Source of the DNA: Myxococcales bacterium | GTDB lineage: Bacteria; Myxococcota_A; Polyangia; Palsa-1104; SHYY01 | NCBI GenBank assembly: GCA_009692555.1 | Contig: SHYY01000013.1 | Span: 1 to 59,303, forward strand | Direction: 5' to 3' | DNA: 59,303 nt | Part shown: piece after piece, positions 41,901 to 49,854 of the stretch | Layout of the letters: the number at the start of each line of letters is the position of its first letter | How positions within the stretch are numbered: the first letter of the stretch is position 1 | The notes under the pieces: model-generated | What the model was told of the DNA's origin: nothing | Database searches by the model: none | Seen by the model: the letters and a program-made list of their open reading frames with translations, nothing else | Program-made: the position numbers and the translations under genes

Positions 41901-44123
41901 GACCTTGGTCAATCCGCTCACCGCGCCGACGGCGGCGGTGATGTTGGCCTGCCCCTTGGCGACGCCGGTGGCCGAGCCCGCGCTGCCCATCGCGTTCGAC
42001 ACCGAGAGCACCTTGCCGTCGGAGCTGGTCCAGCTCGCGGTCTGGGTGAGGTCCTGGGTGGTCTTGTCGGAGTAGGTCCCGGTGGCGATGAAGTCGACCT
42101 TGGTCCCTTTGGCGATCACCGGCGCGCCCGGGGTGACGCTGATCGAGACCAGGGCCGCGTCGCTCACCGTCACGATCGTCGTGCCGCTCACCGCCAGCAG
42201 CTTCCCGGTGATCGTCGCCTGCCCCTTGGCGATGGTGGTGACCAGGCCGCGGCTCCCCTGCGCGTTCGACACCGTCGCCACCGGCGCGCTCGACGAGGTC
42301 CAGGTGACGGCCGAGGTGAGATCCTGCGTCGACTGATCGGAGTAGGTGCCGACCGCCTGGAACGCGAACGACGAGCCCTTGGCCAGCGTCGGGTTGGTGG
42401 GCGAGAGGTTGATCGCGAGGAGGGTGGCGTCGCTGACGAAGAGGGTGGTGGAGCCGCTCACGTTACCCATCGCGGCCTTGATCACCGACTGCCCCTTGGC
42501 CACCGCGGTCACCGCGCCTGCCGCCCCCTGGGCGTTCGAGACCGTCGCTGCGGCCGGGGTGGACGAGGTCCAGAGGACCTGCGTGGTGAGATCCTGGGTC
42601 GACTTGTCGGAGTAGGTGCCGGTGGCGGTGAAGGCGAGGATGCTGCCCTTCGAGAGCGTGGCGTTGATCGGGGTCACGGAGATGGTGACCAGCGCGGCGT
42701 CGCTGATGGTGAGGCTGGTGGTGCCGGTGACGCCGGCGAAGAGCGCGCTGATCGTGGAGGTGCCCTTGGCCACGCCGCCTGCGAGGCCCTGCGCGCCGAG
42801 GGCGTTCGACACCGTCGCCACCGCCTGCTCCGAGGAGGACCACATCACCACCGAGGTCAGGTTCTGGTTCGAGTTGTCGGAGTAGGTGCCGATCGCCTGC
42901 AGCCCGACGCTGGTCCCGCGGGCGATCACCATGTTGGGGGGAGTGATCGCGAGGGAGATGAGGGTGGGATCGGTGACCGTCGCGGTGGTCTCGCCGGTGA
43001 CGCCCTGGAGCGTCGCGCTCACCTTCGCCTGGCCCGGCGCCACGCCCAGCGCGAGGCCGGCCTTGGGACCCATGTCGCCGACGGTGAGCAGCGCCACGTT
43101 CGAGGAGGTCCAGCTCGCCTGCATCGTGAGATCGGAGGTGCTGCCGTCGGAGAACAGGCCGGTGGCGGTGAGCTGGCGGGTGGTGCCGCGGGCGATCGCC
43201 GGCGCGGCGGGCGTCACCTGGATCGCCTTCAGCTTGGCATCGGAGACGGTGATCTCGGTGAGCCCCTTGATCATCCCGCGGACCGCGGTGACGCGCGTCG
43301 GGCCGAGGGCGAGGGTGGTGGCGAGGCCGCGCAGGCCGGGCACGTTGGCGAACTTGACCAGCTTCGGGTCGTCGGCGTCCCAGGTCACGAGGCTGGTCAT
43401 GTCGATCTTCGTCGCGTCGGTGAACACGCCGGTCGCGGTGAACTGGATGGTGGTGCCGACCGGTACGCTCGGCTTGGCAGGCGCGATCTCGAGCGAGACG
43501 AGATCGGCGGGGCTGACCGCGAGCGCGGCCCGGGCGCTCACGCCGTCACCCATCCCACCGTCGGTGGGGGGCGTTCCGACGCTGGCGGTGATGATCACCT
43601 GGCCGAACTCCTTGGCGCTCGCGATGCCGCCGGGTCCGATCGGCGCGACCTCGGCGGACGAGGAGGACCAGGTGACCGCCAGCTTCTCGCGCCTGCTGCC
43701 GTCGCTGAAGAAGCCGGTGGCGACGAAGGTCTGCGTGAGGCCGCGGGGGACGACGGCCGCCGGGGGATCGATCGCGATGGTGCGAAGCTGGGCCTCGGTG
43801 ATGGTCAGCGTGGCGGTGCCGGAGAGCCCCTCGAAGGCGGCGGTGACGGCGACCATGCCGGGGCGGAGCGCGGTCACCACGCCCTCCGCGTCGACCTTCG
43901 CCAGCGACGGGTCGGCCACCGTCCAGGCCACCTTGGCGGGATCGAGGAAGGTCATCTCGGCCATGCCGCCGCGGGCGCGCGCCGCCGAGAGACGGACGGT
44001 CAACCCCGCCGCGAGAGACGGCGCCGCGGGAAGCACGTTCAGGCCATCGGGGGAGCACCCGAAGGCACCCATCGCGGTCGAGGCGAGGAGGAGGGCTCGG
44101 AAGGCAAGGCCAGGAGACATCAT
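38916..44123 (-). CDS. Giant lipoprotein with 18 tandem bacterial Ig-like (Big_2) domains
   Basis: The start is ATG 44123 (a second ATG follows at 44120); a -10-like TATCCT lies 6 nt upstream. The 1735-residue protein has a lipobox (LLLASTAMGAFGC), a degenerate N-terminal Ig-like unit and 18 tandem units of about 85-90 residues. Each follows the pattern SV-TP.P.-AKGT-QF-ATGTYSDKSTQDLTS-V-W-SS. Such BID_2 arrays make long rods, as in adhesins and intimin-like proteins. No obvious ligand domain or barrel is at the C-terminus, which simply ends after a unit (TATVTLKVP). It converges with the GH31 gene 8 bp away. Confidence 0.93.
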   Translation of the reverse strand: MMSPGLAFRALLLASTAMGAFGCSPDGLNVLPAAPSLAAGLTVRLSAARARGGMAEMTFLDPAKVAWTVADPSLAKVDAEGVVTALRPGMVAVTAAFEGLSGTATLTITEAQLRTIAIDPPAAVVPRGLTQTFVATGFFSDGSRREKLAVTWSSSSAEVAPIGPGGIASAKEFGQVIITASVGTPPTDGGMGDGVSARAALAVSPADLVSLEIAPAKPSVPVGTTIQFTATGVFTDATKIDMTSLVTWDADDPKLVKFANVPGLRGLATTLALGPTRVTAVRGMIKGLTEITVSDAKLKAIQVTPAAPAIARGTTRQLTATGLFSDGSTSDLTMQASWTSSNVALLTVGDMGPKAGLALGVAPGQAKVSATLQGVTGETTATVTDPTLISLAITPPNMVIARGTSVGLQAIGTYSDNSNQNLTSVVMWSSSEQAVATVSNALGAQGLAGGVAKGTSTISALFAGVTGTTSLTISDAALVTISVTPINATLSKGSILAFTATGTYSDKSTQDLTTQVLWTSSTPAAATVSNAQGAAGAVTAVAKGQSVIKAAMGNVSGSTTLFVSDATLLAINLSPTNPTLAKGSSFAFQAVGTYSDQSTQDLTSAVTWTSSSAPVATVSNAQGSRGLVTTIAKGQATITGKLLAVSGTTIVTVSDAALVSISVTPGAPVIAKGTKVDFIATGTYSDKTTQDLTQTASWTSSDGKVLSVSNAMGSAGSATGVAKGQANITAAVGAVSGLTKVVVSDATLTSIAITPPVVTIAKGTTILLVATGSYSDKSTQDLTSLVSWASSDSDVAAVSNAPGARGSVKAVQKGSVTISASLGGVTGNATVNISDAKLVALTITPSAPTLAKGTGLQLNAYGTYSDQSSQDVTTTVAWSSSNAGVATVSNANGSIGIASGVAGGQTTITAALDGVKGTVILSVNSAALQALSLSPTNPTIAKGTTRQFVATGTYTDKSTQDLTSLVAWSSSDLKVATVSNAGGTRGLADGVAQGMATISAALQGVTGTTVLTVSDATLVALAITPTTPAIAKGTTKQLTATGIYSDKSTQDLTALVSWTTSNGMVASISSAQGSEGLATGLAKGQTTIGANLQGVTGSTVLTITDATLVAIGVDPEKPVIAKGTLIQFVATGTYSDLTTQDVTSLVSWASSNANVAAVSNGGGSRGLATALIAGATTISASLGGVTGSTSLTVSSAVLASITVTPVAVAIAKGSTIEFRATGTFSDKSSQDITGTVTWSSSDGAVATVDSGGSTPGRATGIAKGQTTISATQSMISGSTGLAVTDATLATLAVTPVSPLLAKGTTMQFVAIGTYSDSTTQDLTSSVTWTSSNLAIATISNVLGSRGLTSGVGVGAVTIAAGLGNISGSTVLTVTNATLTSISVEPATPALAKGTSVQFTATALYSDQTTQDVTSKVTWASSDKGVAVVSNGAGTEGFASALAKGQSKVTATLTGVIGSITLTVTDATLVSITVTPPNPTNPKGTTRQFGASGKYSDGSTQDLTTLATWVSSTPAVVAISNTQGTRGLASALTAGTATIAASLGDTTSGSTTMTVTNATLKTISIGPANATIAKATQLYLTATGTYSDGSQLVITSAVTWASSNNNTAVISNAPGEEGLATGVAAGAITVTATQTGINGTTMLTVTNATLSSIAVTPAAQTIVKGATLQFTAIGTFSSGPTQDLTKQVTWDSSDSAIASISNQTLDKGLATAVGSGTANISASLLAKTATVTLKVP
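39100..43500 (-). repeat. Tandem repeats of about 261-270 bp encoding the Ig-like domains
   Basis: The DNA encoding the Ig-like units is itself repetitive. Blocks such as GGTCGACTTGTCGGAGTA (plus strand) recur once per unit at a spacing of roughly 264-270 bp. Strong conservation at DNA level implies recent expansion or ongoing gene conversion, and the unit number may vary between strains or be mis-assembled. Confidence 0.85.
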
Positions 44124-44227
44124 CGGATCAGGATATCGGATCGGTCGCCCGGGGAGAAGGTCGTGGATCCGGAGCCCGGATCGGCCAGCCCCTCGCCCCG
44201 TCGGCACGACGTCGGCACGTCGGCGCG

Positions 44228-44256
44228 TTGACCCCTGGCGGCCCTTCCTCTAGACT
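44228..44256 (+). promoter_or_regulatory. Sigma-70-type promoter TTGACC-N17-TAGACT
   Basis: TTGACC (44228-44233) and TAGACT (44251-44256) are exactly 17 bp apart. The predicted start site near 44263 gives a leader of about 84 nt for the SDR gene, which has GAGGGA before its ATG. It matches the promoter of the CFI-box gene. Confidence 0.6.
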
Positions 44257-44346
44257 CCCGTGCCCGATCCCGATCGCGCTGGACGCGCTTCGCCATGACG
44301 CTGCGGAGCCGGCTTCCGCGGATCAGCCAGGCTCAGAGGGAAGAAC

Positions 44347-45372
44347 ATGAAAATCGCGGTTACCGGTGGATCCGGGCACATTGGCGGGAACCTCCTGCGC
44401 GCGCTGTGCGCCCGCGGCGACCAGGTGCGGGTGCTGGTGCGGGAGGACCACCGCTCGCTCGACGGCCTCGGCGTGGAGCAGGTCAAGGGCGACATCCTCG
44501 ATCCGAAGCCGGTGCGCGAGGTCGTCGACGGCGCGGAGCTGGTGTTCCACCTCGCGGCGCAGATCGCGATCGGCGGGCTGGAGGATCTCTCGGTCGAGCG
44601 GAACAACATCGGCGGGACGAAGAACGTTCTCGCGGCGTGCCGCGACGCGCGGGTGCGTCGGCTGGTCCACTTCAGCTCGATCCACGCGCTCTCGCCGCTG
44701 CCCCACGCGGCGGTGGTCGACGAGACGCGCGCGCTGAACGAGGGCGGCCCGGGGACCACGCCCTACGATCGCTCGAAGGCGCAGTCGGAGCGCGAGGTCC
44801 ACGCCGCGGTGGCCGAGGGGCTGGACGCGGTGATCGTCAACCCCACCGCGGTGATCGGCCCGCACGACTACAAGCCCTCGGCGGTCGGGACGATGCTGCT
44901 CGACCTCCTGGGCCGCCGGCTCCCCGCGCTGGTCGACGGCGGCTTCGACTGGGTCGATGCGCGTGACGTGGCCGCCGGGGCGATCGCCGCCGCCGAGCGT
45001 GGCAGGAAGGGCGAGCGCTACCTGCTCTCCGGGAAGTGGCGATCGCTCTCCGATCTGGCGTCGCTGGTGCAAGAGGCCACCGGGGTGCGTCCGCCGCGCT
45101 TTGTCTGCCCGATGTGGCTGGCCCGGGCCGGCGCCCCCTTCGCCACCGCCTGGAGCCGCGCCATGCGCACCTCGCCGCGCTTCACCTCCGCGTCGCTGAA
45201 GGCGCTCCGCGAGCACAGGGAGATCAGCCACGAGAAGGCCGCCCGCGAGCTCGACTACCGCGTGCGCCCGCTCGAGGAGACGCTCGCCGACACGTTCCGC
45301 TGGTTCACCGAGCGCCGCCAGGCTGTGGCCGATGGGCCCCCGGCGAAGGAGGGGGCGGGCTCCGATGGATGA
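44347..45372 (+). CDS. NAD(P)-dependent epimerase/dehydratase-type SDR (3-beta-HSD/DFR-like)
   Basis: The 341-residue extended short-chain dehydrogenase has the nucleotide motif TGGSGHIGGNLLRAL, an acidic dinucleotide site, VFHLAAQIAIGG, FSSIHAL and the catalytic YDRSK. The pattern is closest to the dihydroflavonol-reductase/3-beta-hydroxysteroid-dehydrogenase branch, and to hopanoid-cluster SDRs. The coupled next gene is a steroid 5-alpha-reductase homologue, so a sterol or triterpenoid 3-hydroxyl/ketone substrate is a reasonable inference. It has its own promoter and overlaps the next gene by 8 bp. Confidence 0.88.
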   Translation: MKIAVTGGSGHIGGNLLRALCARGDQVRVLVREDHRSLDGLGVEQVKGDILDPKPVREVVDGAELVFHLAAQIAIGGLEDLSVERNNIGGTKNVLAACRDARVRRLVHFSSIHALSPLPHAAVVDETRALNEGGPGTTPYDRSKAQSEREVHAAVAEGLDAVIVNPTAVIGPHDYKPSAVGTMLLDLLGRRLPALVDGGFDWVDARDVAAGAIAAAERGRKGERYLLSGKWRSLSDLASLVQEATGVRPPRFVCPMWLARAGAPFATAWSRAMRTSPRFTSASLKALREHREISHEKAARELDYRVRPLEETLADTFRWFTERRQAVADGPPAKEGAGSDG

Positions 45373-46135
45373 GGCGACCCTTCACCGCGGGCTCCTCTAT
45401 GGCCTCCTGGCGGTCGCTGCGGTGGTGTGCCCGTACCTGTTTCTCAGCGCCGCGCCCTACGGCCGACACGGCGGCGCAGCGAAGGGACCCACCGTCGACA
45501 ACACGCTCGGGTGGATCCTCATGGAGGCGCCCTCGGCGCTGGTCTTCGGCGGCTGCGTCCTGCTCGGCGATCGGCCGCTCCTGGGGGCCGCAGGCGCGCC
45601 GCTCTTGATCCTGTTCGCGCTGTGGGAGATCCACTATCTGCACCGCGCCTTCGTCTTCCCGTTTCGCCTGCGCAGCCGGCACCGGATGCCGCTCCTGGTG
45701 ATGGGCAGCGGGCTGCTGTTCACGTCGCTGAACGGCTACGTCAACGGGCGCTGGCTCGGCCACCTCTCGCCCGGCTACGGCGCTGCGTGGCTGGTCGATC
45801 CGCGCTTTCTCGTCGGTGGGCTGCTGTTCGTCGCCGGCTTCGCGATCAACTTCCACGCCGACTGGGTGCTCCTCCACCTCCGCAAGCCAGGTGAGACCGG
45901 CTACACGATCCCCGAGGGTGGGCTCTACCGCTTCATCACCTGCCCGAACTACTTCGGCGAGATCGTCGAGTGGACCGGCTTCGCGCTCGCCACCTGGGCG
46001 CTCCCGGGGCTGGTGTTCGCGGTGTGGACCGCCGCCAACCTGGTGCCGCGCGCGTTCGCCCACCATCGCTGGTACCGCTCGAAGTTCGCCGACTACCCCC
46101 GGGAGCGGCGGGCGCTCGTTCCCTTCGCCTTCTGA
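45365..46135 (+). CDS. Steroid 5-alpha-reductase (SRD5A-type) homologue
   Basis: ATG 45365 overlaps the SDR stop by 8 bp. The 256-residue integral membrane protein closely follows the eukaryotic SRD5A pattern: MEAPSA (active-site Glu), EIHYLHRAFVFPF (Tyr), LNGYVNGRWL, then INFHADWVLLHLRKPGETGY, IPEGGLYRFIT, PNYFGEIVEWTGFALATW, and C-terminal HHRWYRSKFADYP. These are the NADPH and steroid-binding elements of 3-oxo-5-alpha-steroid 4-dehydrogenases, which reduce the 4,5 double bond of 3-oxo-4-ene steroids. It is a much closer match than generic DUF1295 proteins. The MATE gene starts within its stop codon. Confidence 0.92.
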   Translation: MDEATLHRGLLYGLLAVAAVVCPYLFLSAAPYGRHGGAAKGPTVDNTLGWILMEAPSALVFGGCVLLGDRPLLGAAGAPLLILFALWEIHYLHRAFVFPFRLRSRHRMPLLVMGSGLLFTSLNGYVNGRWLGHLSPGYGAAWLVDPRFLVGGLLFVAGFAINFHADWVLLHLRKPGETGYTIPEGGLYRFITCPNYFGEIVEWTGFALATWALPGLVFAVWTAANLVPRAFAHHRWYRSKFADYPRERRALVPFAF

Positions 46136-47523
46136 TGTCCGCATCGCTCCCCGACGCTGCGGCCACCGGCGGGAGGCGGCGCGAGCTGCGCGCGCTGTGG
46201 CGCCTCGCCCTCCCGCTCGCGGCAGGCCACGCCGGCAACCAGATGATGAGCTTCGTCGACACGGCGATGGTCGGCCGGCTCGGCGCCGAGGCCCTCGCCG
46301 GGGTGGCGATCGGGAACGGGATCTTCTTCACGCTCACCATCCTCGGCTTCGGCTGCGTGCTCGGGATGGATCCGCTGGTGTCGCAGGCGCTCGGCGCCGG
46401 GGAGGACGAGCGCGCGCGAAGGCTGCTTGGCCAGGGCCTGCGCGTGGCGGTGATGCTGGGCCTGCCGCTCGCCGTCCTCTCGGCGATCGCGCCCTACGCG
46501 CTCCCTTTCGCCGGCGTCGACGCCGCCACCGCGCACGAGGCGCAGCGCTTCGTCCTCGGCCGGGCGCCGAGCGCGATCCCGTTCCTGCTCTTCGCGGCGC
46601 AGCGGAGCTACCTCCAGGCGCGCGGCGCGACGCGGGCGATCCTCCTCGGGACGGTGCTCTCGAACGGGATCAACTTCATCGGCAACGCGCTCCTCATCTA
46701 CGGCGATCAGACGCTCGTCCGGCTCGGTCTCCCGGCTTGCGGGCTGCCGGCGCTTGGCGTGATCGGGAGCGGCATCTCCTCGACGGTGGCGCTGGTTTTC
46801 TTGGTGGCGTTCCTCGGGTTCGCGATCCGCGCGCTCCACGGCCCCACCGAACGCGGTGTCCGGCGCTCCGACCCTGCGCTGCAGGCCAGGATCCTCTCGT
46901 TCGGGTTTCCGCTCGGCCTGCAATTCCTCGCCGAAGTCGGCGTGTTCGCGCTCGCGGGAGTGCTGGCGGGGCGGATGAGCGCACGCGCCGCGGCGGGGCA
47001 CCAGGTGGCGATCACCCTCGCCAGCCTGAGCTTCTGCGTCTCCCTCGGCATCGGGGCGGCCACCTCGGTGCGGGTCGGTCTGCACATCGGGCAGGGTGAC
47101 ACGCCCGGGGCGCGGCGATCGGGCCAGCTCGGGCTGGTTTCGGCGGCCGCCTTCATGTCCTGCTCGGCGCTGGTGTTTCTGCTCCTGCCGGGAGCTCTCG
47201 CGCGCCTGCTCACCGACGACAGCGGGGTGATCGCGGCGGCCGTCCCGCTGGTGATGATCGCCGCGGTGTTCCAGATCTCCGATGGCACGCAGGCGGTCGC
47301 GGCGGGCGCGCTGCGCGGCGCGGGCGACACGCGCGTCTCCCTGATCGCCAACGTGATCTGCCACTACGGCATCGGCCTGCCGATCGCGATCGGGCTCGGC
47401 TTCGGCGCCGGGATGGGCGCGCCGGGGCTGTGGTGGGGCCTCACCGCGGGCCTCACCGCCGTCGCCATCGGGCTCACCGCGCGCTTCCTGCGCCTCTCGT
47501 CGCGCGCGATCCGCCGCGCCTGA
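46135..47523 (+). CDS. MATE-family efflux transporter
   Basis: ATG 46135 overlaps the TGA of the preceding gene (TGATG). The 462-residue protein has about 12 membrane helices and MATE family signatures (GNQMMSFVDTAMVGRLGAEALAG, LGMDPLVSQALGAGE, QVAITLASLSFCVSLGIG). MATE transporters export organic cations and hydrophobic small molecules using Na+ or H+. Coupling to the SDR and 5-alpha-reductase suggests export of the product of those enzymes, or co-regulated detoxification of a steroid-like compound. It ends 3 bp from the convergent pilin-like gene. Confidence 0.92.
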   Translation: MSASLPDAAATGGRRRELRALWRLALPLAAGHAGNQMMSFVDTAMVGRLGAEALAGVAIGNGIFFTLTILGFGCVLGMDPLVSQALGAGEDERARRLLGQGLRVAVMLGLPLAVLSAIAPYALPFAGVDAATAHEAQRFVLGRAPSAIPFLLFAAQRSYLQARGATRAILLGTVLSNGINFIGNALLIYGDQTLVRLGLPACGLPALGVIGSGISSTVALVFLVAFLGFAIRALHGPTERGVRRSDPALQARILSFGFPLGLQFLAEVGVFALAGVLAGRMSARAAAGHQVAITLASLSFCVSLGIGAATSVRVGLHIGQGDTPGARRSGQLGLVSAAAFMSCSALVFLLLPGALARLLTDDSGVIAAAVPLVMIAAVFQISDGTQAVAAGALRGAGDTRVSLIANVICHYGIGLPIAIGLGFGAGMGAPGLWWGLTAGLTAVAIGLTARFLRLSSRAIRRA

Positions 47524-47526
47524 CGG

Positions 47527-48087
47527 CTACTCGAGCTCGTCGATGGTGTACAGCGCGCCACCGCCGAAGAGGTCGCGATTCGCGTTGACCACTGCGAACC
47601 GCCGGAAGCGGGCGAGATCGGTGTCGCAGTCGAGGTCGCCCACCGCCTCCACCATGAACTGATCCCCCGGCGTGTCGCCGGCGCCGAAGTTGATGCCGCT
47701 GAACCAGTAGGAGTAGTAGTGCGGGTCGTCGACGGAGAAGAGCAGGGCCTGCCAGATCGGCACCTGCCAGATGGCGGGGTTCGGCGCGCACTTCTGGCCC
47801 GGCGAGCCGCAGCAGACCGTGGTGGCGGGCGTGAAGCCGACGATCGGGCTGAGCGGCCAGGTCCGCTTGATCAGGATTCCCGCCGAGTCGGCATGTTCCG
47901 AGGAGTGGTAGGCCACCGCGGCGTCAAACATCTTGCGGATGTTCAGCGCCGCCTCGGTGGTCTTGCTGCGCCGGATGTAGCGGCTGAACGAGGGAATGGC
48001 GATCGACGCGAGCAGCCCGATGATCGCCACGGCGATCATCAGCTCGACAAGCGTGAAGCCCTTCCGGGCGCAGGACGGCGGTGCCAT
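47527..48087 (-). CDS. Type IV pilin-like / pseudopilin protein
   Basis: ATG 48087 gives a short leader ending RKG and the classical prepilin start [20 protein letters not shown]. PilD-type peptidase would cleave after Gly and methylate Phe1. The mature protein is about 175 residues, with Glu5 present. The globular part has Cys residues ([17 protein letters not shown]), a Trp/Tyr-rich loop (HYYSYWFSG) and a disordered-looking tail. It could be a minor pilin or pseudopilin of type IV pili or type II secretion. No other pilus gene is nearby. Confidence 0.9.
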   Translation of the reverse strand: MAPPSCARKGFTLVELMIAVAIIGLLASIAIPSFSRYIRRSKTTEAALNIRKMFDAAVAYHSSEHADSAGILIKRTWPLSPIVGFTPATTVCCGSPGQKCAPNPAIWQVPIWQALLFSVDDPHYYSYWFSGINFGAGDTPGDQFMVEAVGDLDCDTDLARFRRFAVVNANRDLFGGGALYTIDELE

Positions 48088-48104
48088 TCGCTGCCTCTCT
48101 CCGA

Positions 48105-48117
48105 TCGAGTATATGCT
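48105..48117. promoter_or_regulatory. Shared divergent -10 region (near-palindrome GAGTATATGCTC)
   Basis: The near-palindromic sequence offers a -10 in both directions: TATATG toward the oxidoreductase gene (48144) and TATACT toward the pilin-like gene (48087). The overlap means that polymerase binding in one direction could exclude the other. Confidence 0.4.
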
Positions 48118-48143
48118 CGGTGCCCACTCCCGGGAGGATCGCG

Positions 48144-49175
48144 ATGCGACTTGGTCTGATGATGGGCTACTCCGGCGCCGAGGTCTCCATTCCGCTCGAC
48201 CTGATCCTCGAGGCCGAGAAGCTCGGCTACCATTCCGTGTGGACCGCCGAGGCGTGGGGCTCCGACGCTGTGTCGCCGCTCGCATTCGTCGCCGCGAAGA
48301 CCTCGCGGATCAAGCTCGGCACCGGGATCATGCAGCTCCCGGGGCGCTCGCCGGCCTGCACCGCGATGACCGCGATGACCCTCGATGCGCTCTCCGGCGG
48401 GCGCTTCCTCCTCGGGCTCGGCACGTCGGGGCCGCAGGTGGTGGAGGGGTGGCACGGCGTGCCCTTCGACAAGCCGCTCACCTGGCTGCGCGAGTACATC
48501 GCGATCGTGCGGCTGATCCTGGCTCGCGAGAAGCCGCTCGAGTTCGCCGGTGAGCGCTACCAGATTCCCTATCGTGGCGCGGGCGCGACCGGCCTCGGCA
48601 AGCCCCTCAAGAGCATCCTCCACGCACGCACGGGCATCCCGATCTACACCGGTTCGATGGCGCCGAAGAGCCAGGCGCTGGCCGCCGAGATCGCCGACGG
48701 GCTCCTGCTGGTGTGCATGCACCCCGAGCGGTTCGAGGTGATCGAGGCCAACCTGCGCGAGGGCTTCGCCCGGGCCGGCGGCGGCAAGGGGCTCGCCAAT
48801 TTCGATATCGCACCGACGGTGGCGGTGGTGGTCGGGAAGGATCTCGACGCGTGCCGCGGGCCGCTCAAGTTCAACCTCGCGCTCTACATTGGCGGGATGG
48901 GCGCGCGCGACAAGAACTTCTACAACCAGTACATTCGCAAGGTCGGCTTCGAGGAGGCGGCGGTGAAGATCCAGGACCTCTACCTCGCGGGGCGCAAGGG
49001 CGAGGCGATCGCCGCGGTGCCGGATGCGCTGGTCGACGCGGTCTACCTGTGCGGGCCGCCCGAGCGGATCCGGGAGCGCTTCGCGGTGTGGAAGCAGTCG
49101 CAGGTGGGGACGATGATCGTGGCCACTGCGCAGATCGAGGCGGTGCGGTTGATGGCGGAGCTGGCGGCGGAGTGA
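48144..49175 (+). CDS. LLM-class F420-dependent oxidoreductase
   Basis: ATG 48144 follows GGGAGG. The 343-residue luciferase-like monooxygenase fold is shown by [46 protein letters not shown] and [15 protein letters not shown]. These define the F420-binding LLM family rather than the FMN-linked bacterial luciferases. Substrate is unknown. It overlaps the alkyltransferase-like gene by 4 bp (GTGA). The promoter region is shared with the divergent pilin-like gene. Confidence 0.92.
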   Translation: MRLGLMMGYSGAEVSIPLDLILEAEKLGYHSVWTAEAWGSDAVSPLAFVAAKTSRIKLGTGIMQLPGRSPACTAMTAMTLDALSGGRFLLGLGTSGPQVVEGWHGVPFDKPLTWLREYIAIVRLILAREKPLEFAGERYQIPYRGAGATGLGKPLKSILHARTGIPIYTGSMAPKSQALAAEIADGLLLVCMHPERFEVIEANLREGFARAGGGKGLANFDIAPTVAVVVGKDLDACRGPLKFNLALYIGGMGARDKNFYNQYIRKVGFEEAAVKIQDLYLAGRKGEAIAAVPDALVDAVYLCGPPERIRERFAVWKQSQVGTMIVATAQIEAVRLMAELAAE

Positions 49176-49516
49176 GTCGACCCCGCGCCCCCGTCGGGTG
49201 GGCCCGCTATTACCAGATTGTGCGGCGCATCCCGCGAGGAAAGGTGAGCACCTACGGTGACATAGCGATCCTCGCCGGCCGGCCACGCTCGGCCCGTCAC
49301 GTCGGCTACGCCCTCGCCGCGCTGCGCGAGACCGACCACGACGTCCCCTGGCACCGCGTGCTCGGCGCCCGCCGGCGGGGGCGCGCCGCGGTGTCGATCC
49401 TCGACCCGACCGGTGCAGCGATCCAGCGCCTGCGCCTCGAGGCGGAGGGCGTGGTGTTCGACGCGCAAGGCCGCATCACCCTCGACGACTCCGGCTGGCG
49501 GCCGCGGCGGACCTGA
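49172..49516 (+). CDS. Alkyltransferase-like protein (ATL, MGMT family without the reactive Cys)
   Basis: GTG 49172 overlaps the stop of the oxidoreductase gene (GTGA). The 114-residue protein has the MGMT DNA-binding fold signatures [23 protein letters not shown] and [13 protein letters not shown]. In the true methyltransferase the motif is PCHRV; here Cys is Trp, exactly as in known ATL proteins. ATLs bind O6-alkylguanine and flag it for nucleotide excision repair instead of repairing it directly. Confidence 0.92.
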   Translation: MSRPRAPVGWARYYQIVRRIPRGKVSTYGDIAILAGRPRSARHVGYALAALRETDHDVPWHRVLGARRRGRAAVSILDPTGAAIQRLRLEAEGVVFDAQGRITLDDSGWRPRRT

Positions 49517-49530
49517 CGCTCCTCCCGTGC

Positions 49531-49854
49531 TCAGCGGTCGAGATCCCATCCCTCGGACTGCTCGCCCAGGAGACCGTGGAGCTTGCGCGCAGCGCCCATC
49601 GCGTCCGGGTCGTCGTCCCCCGGCGGCGCGTAGATCGCCCAGCGCGCCCGGTCGCCGCGCGCGAGCAGGATCGTCCCCGCGACCTCGACGCGCGCCGCCC
49701 ATCCAGCGGCGCAGCGGAGCTGATCCTCCTCGACGCCGGACAGCTGCGCGAGGTTGGAGAGCGCCTCCTCCGGCAGGTCGAGGCGCCCGAGCAGCTCCTC
49801 GGCGCCCTCGAAGATCGCCTCACTGACCGGCTCGGCGCGGAGGGTGCGGGTCAG
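49531..49854 (-). CDS. Hypothetical protein with no ATG/GTG/TTG start (CTG or frameshift)
   Basis: This 107-residue reading frame looks coding (AIFEGAEELLGRLDLPEEALSN, GTILLARGDRARWAIYAPPGD) but contains no ATG, GTG or TTG between the upstream gene's stop and the recognisable sequence. The only plausible start is CTG 49854, which overlaps the upstream TGA as CTGA, imitating the ATGA coupling used elsewhere in this window. Alternatively the two frames are one gene joined by a frameshift. No family is recognised. Confidence 0.5.
   Translation of the reverse strand: MTRTLRAEPVSEAIFEGAEELLGRLDLPEEALSNLAQLSGVEEDQLRCAAGWAARVEVAGTILLARGDRARWAIYAPPGDDDPDAMGAARKLHGLLGEQSEGWDLDR

Noticed and set aside
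39100..43500. Regular repeats that could suggest a CRISPR array
   Set aside because: The period is about 265 bp with coding capacity throughout and no short spacers; these are Ig-domain repeats.
37302..44231. A 2309-codon open frame on the plus strand, antisense to the Ig-repeat gene
   Set aside because: It is arginine/glycine-rich, runs across two real genes in wrong frames and mirrors the repeats of the minus-strand gene; high GC suppresses stop codons.
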